From positions 1 to 7,785 of the forward strand of contig JAHDII010000146.1 in the NCBI GenBank assembly GCA_020630895.1: 7,785 bases of DNA, given 5' to 3'. This document shows, one piece after another, positions 1-5,881 of the stretch. Position numbers and translations under genes: made by a program. Source of the stretch: Saprospiraceae bacterium. GTDB taxonomy: Bacteria; Bacteroidota; Bacteroidia; Chitinophagales; Saprospiraceae. The first letter of the stretch is position 1. Each line of letters begins with the position of its first letter. Under the pieces are notes generated by a model. That model worked only from the letters and a program-made list of their open reading frames with translations, ran no database searches and was not told the origin of the DNA.

Positions 1-1351
1 ATACAGTATTTATTGGAATTGATTTTTCTTTTAATTCATTAATTTTAATTAAAGGACTTTCTATTTTTCCTAAATCTTCAATTAATGATTCATCATTTTT
101 ATGCTCGGAAATCCATTCTTCAATTAATTGATATTCTTGATTAATATCTTTAAGATCTTTTTCTTTATTTATTTTGTCTTTTACAATGTTTTGATATTTT
201 TCATTTAAAGATTTCCATTCCAATTTTTTAGGATCTAATACATTTTTTAAACTTTTAATATCTGCATCTAATTGTGTAACAATGTCAAGTTGATTGAAAA
301 AAGTTTGTTGCTGATTTTTTAATTGAATAATTATATCGTTATTCTCTTGAACAATTTTCTCCTGTTGAATTTTTTCTTCTTGAGTTTTTGTGATATTTTT
401 TTGAAGTTCATAAATTGTATCTAGCGTTTGACTAGATTGTAAAAGTAATCTATTCCGTTCATTAATTTCATTATGAATGGGTCTCGTTGTAATGTGTAAT
501 TCTAATTGTTCGAATTGTGGATTGAATTTTTCTTTTTCTAGAATTTGTTCTTCATAAGCAAGATTAGATTTGTATAAATCTTTTTTTAATAATTGTTCTT
601 GTTCTAGTAAATGAATATTTTTATGAGTTGACTGAATTTCTTTTTTTATTATACCTAATTCTTGAGTGAGTTTTTTTTCTTCTTCCTTAATTTCTAGAAT
701 TTCATCATCTGTTAAAATTTCTAAACTTTCTAATTTGAATTTTAATTCTTCTAATTTTTCAATTTCTTTTTTATTTTTTTCAAACGCTCCTTTTGAAATT
801 TGACTATAGATTTCTGTTCCTGTTATTTTTTCTAATAATAAACTCCGTTCTTTTTCTGAAGAATGAAGAAATGCGGCAAAATCTCCTTGAGATAATAAAA
901 CAGAACGAGAAAATCTACTATAATCTAAACGAGTAATAGCATCTATTTTTTCATCTACATCTCTAATTTTTTCTGCTAAAATTTCGTATTTGAGTGTTGT
1001 ATTATTTTTTACAGCAATTTTTCTTTGTGGACCTTGAATTTTTCCATCTACTTTATTTCTAGCTTTCCATATTGTCCATTGTGCTAAATATTCTTTTCCA
1101 TTGGTTTCAAAAATAGTTTCAGCAAAACATTCTGTAGTCCCATAGGACATAATTTCTTCTACTTTTTTATTCCTATGTATTTGTCCATAAAGAGATAATG
1201 TAATTGCATCTAGAATGGTAGATTTTCCAGCTCCTGTATCTCCTGTAATTACAAAAAGTCCTTGGTCGCTGATTGGACTTTCAGAAAAATTAATATAATG
1301 TTCCCCTTTTAGAGAATTTAGATTTTTGAATTTGACACTTATTATTTTCAT
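1..1351 (-). CDS. sbcC: SbcC, ATPase subunit of the SbcCD DNA exonuclease (N-terminal 450 residues, gene cut at window edge)
   Basis: SbcC is the Rad50-like ATPase that works with the SbcD (Mre11-like) nuclease to open hairpins and trim DNA ends in the cytoplasm. I read an uninterrupted minus-strand frame from the ATG at 1349-1351 to base 1. The N-terminus (MKIISVKFKNLNSLKGEH) is the family's usual opening strand, the Walker A motif is GDTGAGKST at residues 37-45, and the Q-loop region reads LLSQGDFAAFL around residues 152-162, followed by LLEKITGTEIYSQI, a typical SbcC signature. From about residue 185 on the protein is Lys/Glu/Gln-rich with heptad-like leucines and isoleucines: the ascending arm of the long coiled coil. 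The zinc hook, the descending coil, the signature motif and Walker B lie outside the window; full-length members are about 1000 residues or more. sbcD, the usual upstream partner, is not directly upstream here. No frameshift or internal stop was seen. Confidence 0.97.
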   Translation of the reverse strand, partial: MKIISVKFKNLNSLKGEHYINFSESPISDQGLFVITGDTGAGKSTILDAITLSLYGQIHRNKKVEEIMSYGTTECFAETIFETNGKEYLAQWTIWKARNKVDGKIQGPQRKIAVKNNTTLKYEILAEKIRDVDEKIDAITRLDYSRFSRSVLLSQGDFAAFLHSSEKERSLLLEKITGTEIYSQISKGAFEKNKKEIEKLEELKFKLESLEILTDDEILEIKEEEKKLTQELGIIKKEIQSTHKNIHLLEQEQLLKKDLYKSNLAYEEQILEKEKFNPQFEQLELHITTRPIHNEINERNRLLLQSSQTLDTIYELQKNITKTQEEKIQQEKIVQENNDIIIQLKNQQQTFFNQLDIVTQLDADIKSLKNVLDPKKLEWKSLNEKYQNIVKDKINKEKDLKDINQEYQLIEEWISEHKNDESLIEDLGKIESPLIKINELKEKSIPINTV

Positions 1352-1384
1352 ACGATCAAAATAGGCTATAATATTAATTATATA

Positions 1385-1392
1385 CAAACCTA
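1385..1392 (-). promoter_or_regulatory. Candidate -7 promoter element for sbcC (TAGGTTTG)
   Basis: On the minus strand this reads TAGGTTTG, an exact match to the Bacteroidota primary-sigma -7 consensus TAnnTTTG, and would give a leader of about 30 nt before the sbcC ATG at 1351. A clear TTTG -33 element at the expected distance is missing, so the call rests on the -7 box and position alone. A second, poorer option is TATTTTG next to the start codon, which would make the mRNA almost leaderless. Confidence 0.35.
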
Positions 1393-1478
1393 ATAAAGAA
1401 CCAATTGAAAAACGATAAGAAATTCTGAAAACTATTAGAAAAAATAAAAATTGGTATCTATATTTCTAATATAAAAGC

Positions 1479-1511
1479 GAAAAGCCTTCATCAAAATGAC
1501 AAAGACTTTTC
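1479..1511 (-). terminator. Probable intrinsic terminator of the lipoprotein gene
   Basis: On the minus strand GAAAAGUCUU (1511-1502) pairs with AAGGCUUUUC (1488-1479): ten pairs including one G-U, enclosing a 13-nt loop that can itself form CAU/AUG. The sequence beyond the stem continues CGCUUUUAUAUUAG, a broken U-tract. Read from the plus strand the G-U becomes an A-C mismatch, so the stem favours minus-strand RNA. It lies 22 bp past the stop codon of the lipoprotein gene (1534) and separates it from sbcC. Confidence 0.5.
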
Positions 1512-1533
1512 TTTTAGTGTATATATAACCAAT

Positions 1534-2685
1534 TTATAAGTTTAAAACTACATATTCTAATATAGCTTCAGAATTATCATGATTTAAGCCTCCTGCATGA
1601 GTATGGAATGTTGTATAATAAATTGTTCCACTTGTATCAGTATTATCACAAGGTCCCATTGTATCTCCATGTGCTTCGTGTGCATCCCAAGAATTCGCAC
1701 TTACAGTAATTGTAATTGGATTATCAGGGTTTCCAGGAGGAATATGACAAATAGTAATCCAACCATCACCATTATTTCCTACAGGATCTCCTACTGACGA
1801 AGCATCTGCAAATTGATTACTGCGAATCATTAAAGCGTCATTAGTTGAAGGATCACTAATTAATACATCCCAATAATTAGCATCATAGTTTGTTATCATA
1901 TCCCATTGTGGTGCATCATATTCTATATCTAAATTATTAAAGCCTGTAGAAGCGGCTAAACTAGCATCAACAACTTGAGCCCCCATTATAGTTGTTACTT
2001 GTCCTGTTCTTGATGTACATAATTTATCATTAGCCATAAATCCTCCTTCTGCATCACAAGTTCCTGTTCCATTGCCTCCCACTAAATATGAGGCTGCCCA
2101 ATCAGAAGCATACAAACTACCTCCATTCGTTACAAAGGCTGCTAAACTTGGATCTGTATTGATAAAATCCATTCCATTAGAACCACAGTTTAAAAAGATA
2201 ATATCATATTGAGAAATTAAATTATAATTTGAAAGATCTGCATAAGTAATTTCATCAGCGGAGTAACCTAAGCTATTAATTACTAATTGAATTTCATCAA
2301 AGGAACCTACAACATAAGCTATATTCGCTACTTGATTTAAACGGGCATTACTTGCATCAATAGTTGTTGTTTGATCTTTTTCAATATTTACTTCAGTACT
2401 TGTTCTAAAATTAGTACCATCTCCTGTTTGAATATGGAGTGTTTGAGTTCCTATAGGAGCTTCTAAATTGAAATTTCCTGTAGCATCTGTATAGGCGTGA
2501 TAGACTTCTTCACCATCTAGTACAAAAACAATAGCACCTCCAATAGCTTTGCTACCATTCGCAGATGTTACAATTCCTTCTATCATCCCTTTTTCTATAT
2601 TTGTTGGATCAATAATATCATCTTTACAACTCCATACTATAATAGATAATAAGAGGATAAAACTTACATTTTTTAATGCTTTCAT
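1534..2685 (-). CDS. Surface-type lipoprotein: carboxypeptidase-regulatory-like domain plus ThuA/GATase-1-like domain with a Cys/His insert
   Basis: The 383-residue protein starts with a lipoprotein signal peptide (hydrophobic FILLLSIIVWS, lipidated Cys20). The next residues, Lys-Asp-Asp, resemble the Bacteroidota lipoprotein export signal that sends lipoproteins to the outer surface. Residues about 34-112 look like a CarboxypepD_reg/CnaB beta-sandwich (IEGIVTSANGSKAIGGAIV, then DATGNFNLEAPIG). Residues about 119-383 resemble a ThuA/class I glutamine-amidotransferase-like Rossmann domain: strand YDIIFLNCG, helix and turn FVTNGGSLYASDWA, and a closing IYYTTFHTHAG...ILEYVVLNL. Between them, residues about 309-350 hold CHIPPGNP...AHEAHGD...GPC (Cys313 to Cys346), which looks like an insert. 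Cys210 and Cys223 may form a disulfide. I chose the ATG at 2683-2685 over a TTG two codons upstream. A secreted structural or binding role is inferred; no enzymatic activity can be assigned. The gene appears to be monocistronic. Confidence 0.85.
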   Translation of the reverse strand: MKALKNVSFILLLSIIVWSCKDDIIDPTNIEKGMIEGIVTSANGSKAIGGAIVFVLDGEEVYHAYTDATGNFNLEAPIGTQTLHIQTGDGTNFRTSTEVNIEKDQTTTIDASNARLNQVANIAYVVGSFDEIQLVINSLGYSADEITYADLSNYNLISQYDIIFLNCGSNGMDFINTDPSLAAFVTNGGSLYASDWAASYLVGGNGTGTCDAEGGFMANDKLCTSRTGQVTTIMGAQVVDASLAASTGFNNLDIEYDAPQWDMITNYDANYWDVLISDPSTNDALMIRSNQFADASSVGDPVGNNGDGWITICHIPPGNPDNPITITVSANSWDAHEAHGDTMGPCDNTDTSGTIYYTTFHTHAGGLNHDNSEAILEYVVLNL

Positions 2686-2895
2686 ATTCAATTTGATTTT
2701 GATTAATTAATTTTATTGATAATACAATAATAGAGTTAATTTAAACTCATGTAAAATACAATATACTTGATTAGTTGTTTATTATTAATATTTTTTTATA
2801 GATATTCATTTGACTATTAATTTATTATGATTATATTTAGTTGCCTTTTTACTTGTATTTCTTTTGTTTTTAATGAAATGAAATGTAAATTTTTT

Positions 2896-2907
2896 TGCAT
2901 TAATGCA
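2896..2907. repeat. 12-bp perfect palindrome upstream of a promoter
   Basis: TGCATTAATGCA is a perfect inverted repeat ending 9 bp before the -33 element of the rightward promoter, a position suited to an activator site. A perfect 12-bp palindrome is expected about twice by chance in a window this long, so an operator role is only a suggestion. Confidence 0.3.
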
Positions 2908-2916
2908 GTCAAAATA

Positions 2917-2948
2917 TTTGAAAGCTGTATAGAAAAGCTATATTTTTG
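2917..2948 (+). promoter_or_regulatory. Bacteroidota-type promoter for the two-gene unit (TTTG-N20-TATTTTTG)
   Basis: TTTG at 2917-2920 is followed after 20 bp by TATTTTTG at 2941-2948. Both match the Bacteroidota primary-sigma consensus (TTTG at -33, TAnnTTTG at -7), and the spacing is in the normal range. Transcription would begin near 2954, leaving a leader of about 30 nt before the ATG at 2986. The spacer carries an imperfect direct repeat (AAAGCTGTATA / AAAAGCTATAT). Confidence 0.6.
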
Positions 2949-2985
2949 ATGTTTTGATAAAGAATAAATTTAGAATAACCCACTT

Positions 2986-3378
2986 ATGGAAGGAAATAAT
3001 GAAAACCCAACAAAAGAAGATTTATTAAAGTTAGCTATTATTAAATATGTTAAAGGAGGAACTATTAGAGATGCAGTCACCGTTTTAGAAGAAAATGGCG
3101 TAAGAGCAGAAGAAGCAGATCCTTTAGCTAGAGAAGCGTATCAAATCTTTAGAGCAAAATATAAAGGTGTTGTTATGCAAAATCAGCAACAAAGACAATA
3201 TCAACATCAGCAACAATATTCTAATTCTCCTTTTACTATGGATCCTATAAAGTTAGTAATTGGTATTATTATGTTAGTATTAGGAATAGGTTTAAGTGCT
3301 GCTGGAACGGGTAGAGTTTTTATAGGATTAATTTTAATAGGATTTTTTACTATTATTGGTGCTTTTATTAAGATATAG
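2986..3378 (+). CDS. Small membrane protein of unknown function with two C-terminal helices
   Basis: I do not recognise a family for this 130-residue protein. Residues about 8-60 are soluble and helical (KEDLLKLAIIKYVKGG, then REAYQIFRAKYKG). They pass into a Gln-rich linker at 65-77 (QNQQQRQYQHQQQ), then two hydrophobic helices at about 88-105 and 109-128 joined by a Gly/Thr/Arg turn. With no signal peptide, the likely topology is both ends in the cytoplasm with a helical hairpin in the inner membrane. The ATG at 2986 is the first in frame after the promoter at 2917-2948; there is no Shine-Dalgarno, as is usual in this phylum. The stop lies 8 bp before the next ATG, so the two genes are probably co-transcribed and may be functionally linked. 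The soluble part might bind a partner; this is inference. Confidence 0.8.
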   Translation: MEGNNENPTKEDLLKLAIIKYVKGGTIRDAVTVLEENGVRAEEADPLAREAYQIFRAKYKGVVMQNQQQRQYQHQQQYSNSPFTMDPIKLVIGIIMLVLGIGLSAAGTGRVFIGLILIGFFTIIGAFIKI

Positions 3379-3386
3379 TTTTAAAA

Positions 3387-3845
3387 ATGACATATCCATT
3401 TACGGATAAAATTGAGGAGTTAGAAGAATTTGCTAAGCAAAAAGTTTCTTTTTTTAAAGTTTTAGTAAAAAAAGAACAAAATCATCTTGTTCCACTTATT
3501 TCTTGGATCAGTACAGGAACAGATGTTTGGCATAGAATAACTTTAGATGCTTGGTTTCTTCATTGGTCTATTCATAATGAAAAAGAAGCTAAGGAAATTA
3601 TTGAAGAAGATTTTGAAAACGGAACTATTTATATCAATGATCAAGAATGGAAAACAATAGATATGCTTCAACAGTATCATTTGCATCATCATATTTTGAA
3701 AAATGTAAAATTACGGTATGAAAAAGATGTAGAATATCCTTACTGCGAATTACAATTCAATTTTAGTAATGAGTTTAAAATTTCTTATTATGATTTTGGA
3801 GATGAAATAGATTCCAAAATTATAATTTCAAAAAATAAGTTCTAG
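3387..3845 (+). CDS. Hypothetical cytoplasmic protein, second gene of the small unit
   Basis: This 152-residue soluble protein matches no family I know. It has no signal peptide or membrane helix. It begins with an acidic helix (KIEELEEFAKQKVSFFKVLV), has an aromatic centre (Trp40, then DVWHRITLDAWFLHW at 46-60), a His cluster HLHHH at 98-102 and a beta-rich acidic C-terminus (CELQFNFSNEFKISYYDFGDE). The His cluster could bind metal, but nothing confirms it. It starts 8 bp after the membrane-protein gene, and no promoter fits in between, so it is likely expressed from the same mRNA. Its TAG stop overlaps by four bases the stop of the convergent gamma-glutamyltransferase gene. Compact soluble proteins of this kind include immunity and adaptor proteins, but no toxin gene is adjacent, so I leave the function open. 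Confidence 0.75.
   Translation: MTYPFTDKIEELEEFAKQKVSFFKVLVKKEQNHLVPLISWISTGTDVWHRITLDAWFLHWSIHNEKEAKEIIEEDFENGTIYINDQEWKTIDMLQQYHLHHHILKNVKLRYEKDVEYPYCELQFNFSNEFKISYYDFGDEIDSKIIISKNKF
3793..3820. repeat. Inverted repeat at the convergent gene junction, possible weak bidirectional terminator
   Basis: ATTTTGGA (3793-3800) and TCCAAAAT (3813-3820) form a perfect 8-bp stem with a 12-nt loop, inside the last codons of the plus-strand gene and about 20 bp past the end of the convergent gamma-glutamyltransferase gene. No solid U-tract follows on either strand, so termination here is uncertain. Confidence 0.3.
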
Positions 3846-5575
3846 TATCCTTCAGCATGATCTTCTCCTCTACGATCTGCCACTCCTTCTAATTGACCAT
3901 CTGGAAGAACTAATATGGCATCAACTCTGCCAATAGGTTCTCTAGTCTCTATTTGATGTCCCATTTGTTTCAATTCATTAATCAGTTCTTTAGAAAAAGA
4001 AGATTCTTCTTCTATATATATTTGATCAGGCAACCACTGAGCATGAAATCTATTACTATGAACAGCATCTTTTAAATTCATACCAAATTCTGCTACATTA
4101 GTAAATGTTTGAAATACAGAAGTAATAATGGTACTTCCTCCGGGTGTTCCTACCACCATAAATAATTGGTCATCTTTTAATATTATAGTAGGAGTCATAG
4201 AACTGAGCATTCTTTTTTCAGGAGCAATGGCATTCGCTTCATTTCCTACTAAGCCAAATTGATTAGGAACTCCAGGTTTTGCAGAAAAATCATCCATTTC
4301 ATTATTGAGGAAAAAACCAGCACCACCAACAACAACTTTAGAACCATAATTGGAATTGAGAGTTGTAGTAATTGAAACAGCATTTCCTTGAACATCAACA
4401 ATTGAAAAATGTGTCGTTTCTTCACTTTCATTTATCACAATATTTCCTGCTTGGATAGAATCACTGGGCGTAGCTTTATTAGGATTAAAACTTTGCATTC
4501 TTTGGTCTAAATAAAAATCACTTAATAAAGAATCTTTAGGAACCGTCCAAAAATCACTATCTCCTAAATGAGTAGCTCTATCAGCATATACTCTTCTTTC
4601 CGCTTCAGCAAATAAATGAATATGCTCTTTGGAATGAAATTGGTATTCGGATAAAGGAAATTCTTCTATAATATTTAATAATTGACACAAAGCAATTCCA
4701 CCACTAGAAGGAGGAGGCATAGAAATAATAGTGTAATTTTTGTAAGGTTCTTGTAGAGGAGTTCTCCATACTGCATCATATTTTTTTAGATCTTCATGGG
4801 TAATAATACCATTAGATCTTTGCATTTCAGCAACCAATAAATCAGCGGTAGTTCCTTCATAAAAACCAGCTTCACCTTTTTCTTTAATCCGAATAAGTGT
4901 TGCTGCAAGTTCAGGTTGTTTGAATAATTGCCCTTTATTTTTTTTGCTATAAAAGACATTCTTTTGTGTATTGAACTTCTTAAAATCTTCTTGATATTTA
5001 TTATAGTGTTGAGCTTCTCCTTCACTCAATATAATTCCTTCTTGAGCATATCGAATAGCAGGTTCTAATAATTTTCCAAAATCTTTGATAGAGCCATATT
5101 TTTGATGAGCTTTTATCATTCCATCTACAACTCCGGGTACTCCAACAGCTAAATGCCCATTTCTGCTTAATCCTTCTATTACATTTCCTAAAGAATCTAA
5201 ATACATATTTTTTGAAGCACTTAAAGGAGCTTTTTCTCTAAAATCTAATGTATTAACTTCATTGTCTTTACTACGATAAATCATAAAACCGCCACCTCCA
5301 ATATTTCCTGCTCGAGGATAAACAACAGTTAAAGCAAATTGAACAGCAATGGCTGCATCGATTGCATTTCCTCCTTGTTTTAGAATTTCAATGCCTGCCT
5401 TAGTAGCTAGAGGATGAGCAGTAACTACCATTGCACTATCTTCTATAACTTGTTTTTGAATGTCATAAATTGATAAATGTTGTTCTTGTTTACAAGAAGA
5501 GAAAGTTATAATATAGCTAGCTAAAATTGTTGTTAAAATAAAAGGATAAATATAAATTTTTTTAATATTTGGCAT
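3842..5575 (-). CDS. ggt: Gamma-glutamyltranspeptidase (glutathione hydrolase), lipoprotein form
   Basis: This 577-residue Ntn-hydrolase cleaves gamma-glutamyl bonds, chiefly glutathione, hydrolysing them or passing the glutamyl group to amino acids. A lipoprotein signal (TFSSC, Cys28) replaces the periplasmic signal peptide of the E. coli enzyme, so the enzyme should be membrane-anchored on the envelope side. The precursor should self-cleave before Thr387 (ETTHFS) into a large subunit (about 29-386) and a small subunit (387-577). Residues aligned by eye with E. coli are present: Arg113 in DFREKAP binds the glutamate carboxylate, Thr405 and Asn407 lie in TTTLN, Asp429 in NNEMDDFSAKPG, Ser458-Ser459 in LSSM, and the Gly479-Gly480 oxyanion pair in TPGGS. 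The active-site lid is present, but its E. coli Tyr444 is Phe440 here. The C-terminus RRGEDHAEGY is the usual ending. ATG at 5575 gives a complete signal peptide. The gene appears to stand alone, and no clear promoter was found upstream. Confidence 0.97.
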   Translation of the reverse strand: MPNIKKIYIYPFILTTILASYIITFSSCKQEQHLSIYDIQKQVIEDSAMVVTAHPLATKAGIEILKQGGNAIDAAIAVQFALTVVYPRAGNIGGGGFMIYRSKDNEVNTLDFREKAPLSASKNMYLDSLGNVIEGLSRNGHLAVGVPGVVDGMIKAHQKYGSIKDFGKLLEPAIRYAQEGIILSEGEAQHYNKYQEDFKKFNTQKNVFYSKKNKGQLFKQPELAATLIRIKEKGEAGFYEGTTADLLVAEMQRSNGIITHEDLKKYDAVWRTPLQEPYKNYTIISMPPPSSGGIALCQLLNIIEEFPLSEYQFHSKEHIHLFAEAERRVYADRATHLGDSDFWTVPKDSLLSDFYLDQRMQSFNPNKATPSDSIQAGNIVINESEETTHFSIVDVQGNAVSITTTLNSNYGSKVVVGGAGFFLNNEMDDFSAKPGVPNQFGLVGNEANAIAPEKRMLSSMTPTIILKDDQLFMVVGTPGGSTIITSVFQTFTNVAEFGMNLKDAVHSNRFHAQWLPDQIYIEEESSFSKELINELKQMGHQIETREPIGRVDAILVLPDGQLEGVADRRGEDHAEGY

Positions 5576-5601
5576 AGAAATTGATATTAGAATAAATATA
5601 A

Positions 5602-5631
5602 TTTGAAAAAATAAATATGTATTTAGTGTTG
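5602..5631 (+). promoter_or_regulatory. Candidate promoter for the 36-codon small gene (TTTG-N18-TAGTGTTG)
   Basis: TTTG at 5602-5605 and TAGTGTTG at 5624-5631 are separated by 18 bp; the second box matches TAnnTTTG with one mismatch. Transcription would start near 5637, about 50 nt before the ATG of the small ORF. In sequence this AT-rich such partial matches are not rare. Confidence 0.35.
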
Positions 5632-5688
5632 TTGTTCAAGGGGTAAATAAAAAGTGAGAATATTATTATTTTATTAAATATATGAGCT

Positions 5689-5799
5689 ATGAGAAAAAAT
5701 ATTTTTACATTAAACTGGTTGAAAAAAATTAAAAAAATGACACCCTATTGGGTTTTAATTTCCTTAACAGGAATTCTAATTGCAATTGCCACTTCTTGA
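5689..5799 (+). CDS. Possible 36-residue single-helix membrane peptide
   Basis: The frame runs from ATG at 5689-5691 to TGA at 5797-5799. The peptide has a basic N-terminal half (MRKN..., then LKKIKK) and a hydrophobic C-terminal half, YWVLISLTGILIAIATS, which is long enough to span a membrane. This amphipathic-then-hydrophobic layout is typical of real small membrane proteins and unlike random translation of A/T-rich DNA, which usually gives Asn/Lys/Ile/Phe mixtures. Its general look (short basic head, one helix, Ser/Thr-rich end) recalls the 'smalltalk' small proteins of Bacteroides, but I cannot claim homology. A second in-frame ATG would give a 20-residue form starting at MTPYW. A candidate promoter lies about 60 bp upstream. 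The gene lies divergent to gamma-glutamyltransferase, upstream of a sigma-54 promoter and a plus-strand terminator that may also end its transcript. Confidence 0.5.
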   Translation: MRKNIFTLNWLKKIKKMTPYWVLISLTGILIAIATS

Positions 5800-5830
5800 A
5801 GTAAAATATATATTAAATATTAATATAATG

Positions 5831-5846
5831 TTAAATATATATTTAA
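5831..5846. repeat. 16-bp perfect A/T palindrome next to the sigma-54 promoter
   Basis: TTAAATATATATTTAA is a perfect inverted repeat ending 9 bp before the -24 element. It sits in an almost pure A/T tract (about 5803-5846) that could bend DNA or bind a regulator. Pure A/T palindromes arise easily in such sequence. Confidence 0.3.
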
Positions 5847-5855
5847 GGATAAAGA

Positions 5856-5871
5856 TGGCATATAACTTGCA
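5856..5871 (+). promoter_or_regulatory. Sigma-54 (RpoN) -24/-12 promoter
   Basis: TGGCATATAACTTGCA matches the sigma-54 consensus TGGCAC-N5-TTGCA at every fixed base except the sixth (T for C). The GG (5857-5858) and GC (5869-5870) dinucleotides have the required 10-bp gap. The -12 C at 5870 puts the start near 5881-5883, where G residues are available. Such promoters need a bacterial enhancer-binding protein with an AAA+ domain; neither that protein nor its binding site was identified in the window. The promoter points rightward, away from the small ORF, and its only downstream element is the terminator at 5930-5964, because the next gene is on the other strand. Confidence 0.65.
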
Positions 5872-5881
5872 ATTTTCAAAG

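Larger units (their letters stand above)
2686..2985. other. Divergent intergenic region, 300 bp, AT-rich
   Basis: This spacer separates the minus-strand lipoprotein gene from the plus-strand two-gene unit. It holds one convincing rightward promoter (2917-2948) and a short palindrome just upstream of it (2896-2907). No exact TAnnTTTG element was found on the minus strand for the lipoprotein gene; the nearest is TATTATTG at 2732-2725, with one mismatch and no well-spaced -33 box. No RNA gene or credible protein-coding gene was seen. Confidence 0.6.

Noticed and set aside
1597..1797. 66-codon plus-strand frame inside the lipoprotein gene
   Set aside because: It is antisense to a well-supported lipoprotein gene; the translation is Cys/Ile/Ser-rich with no domain pattern, as expected of a shadow frame.
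2686..2691. TTG start two codons upstream of the lipoprotein ATG
   Set aside because: The ATG at 2683-2685 gives a compact signal peptide (MKALKN...) and is the usual start codon; no Shine-Dalgarno supports the TTG.
2895..2899. A second sigma-54 site suggested by TTGCA upstream of the membrane-protein gene
   Set aside because: The position where the GG of the -24 box should be reads TGTAA, so the essential GG is missing.
2827..2949. 40-codon plus-strand ORF starting MIIFSCLFTC
   Set aside because: It runs through the -33 and -7 boxes of the best promoter, has a composition typical of translated A/T-rich spacer (Phe/Ile/Cys-rich), and has no promoter of its own.
4249..4431. 60-codon minus-strand frame inside the gamma-glutamyltransferase gene
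   Set aside because: It overlaps the most conserved catalytic region of that gene in another frame, and its Leu/Lys/Met-rich product is a by-product.
4786..5025. 79-codon minus-strand frame inside the gamma-glutamyltransferase gene
   Set aside because: Same situation: an out-of-frame shadow with Lys/Ile/Leu-rich composition and no recognisable motif.
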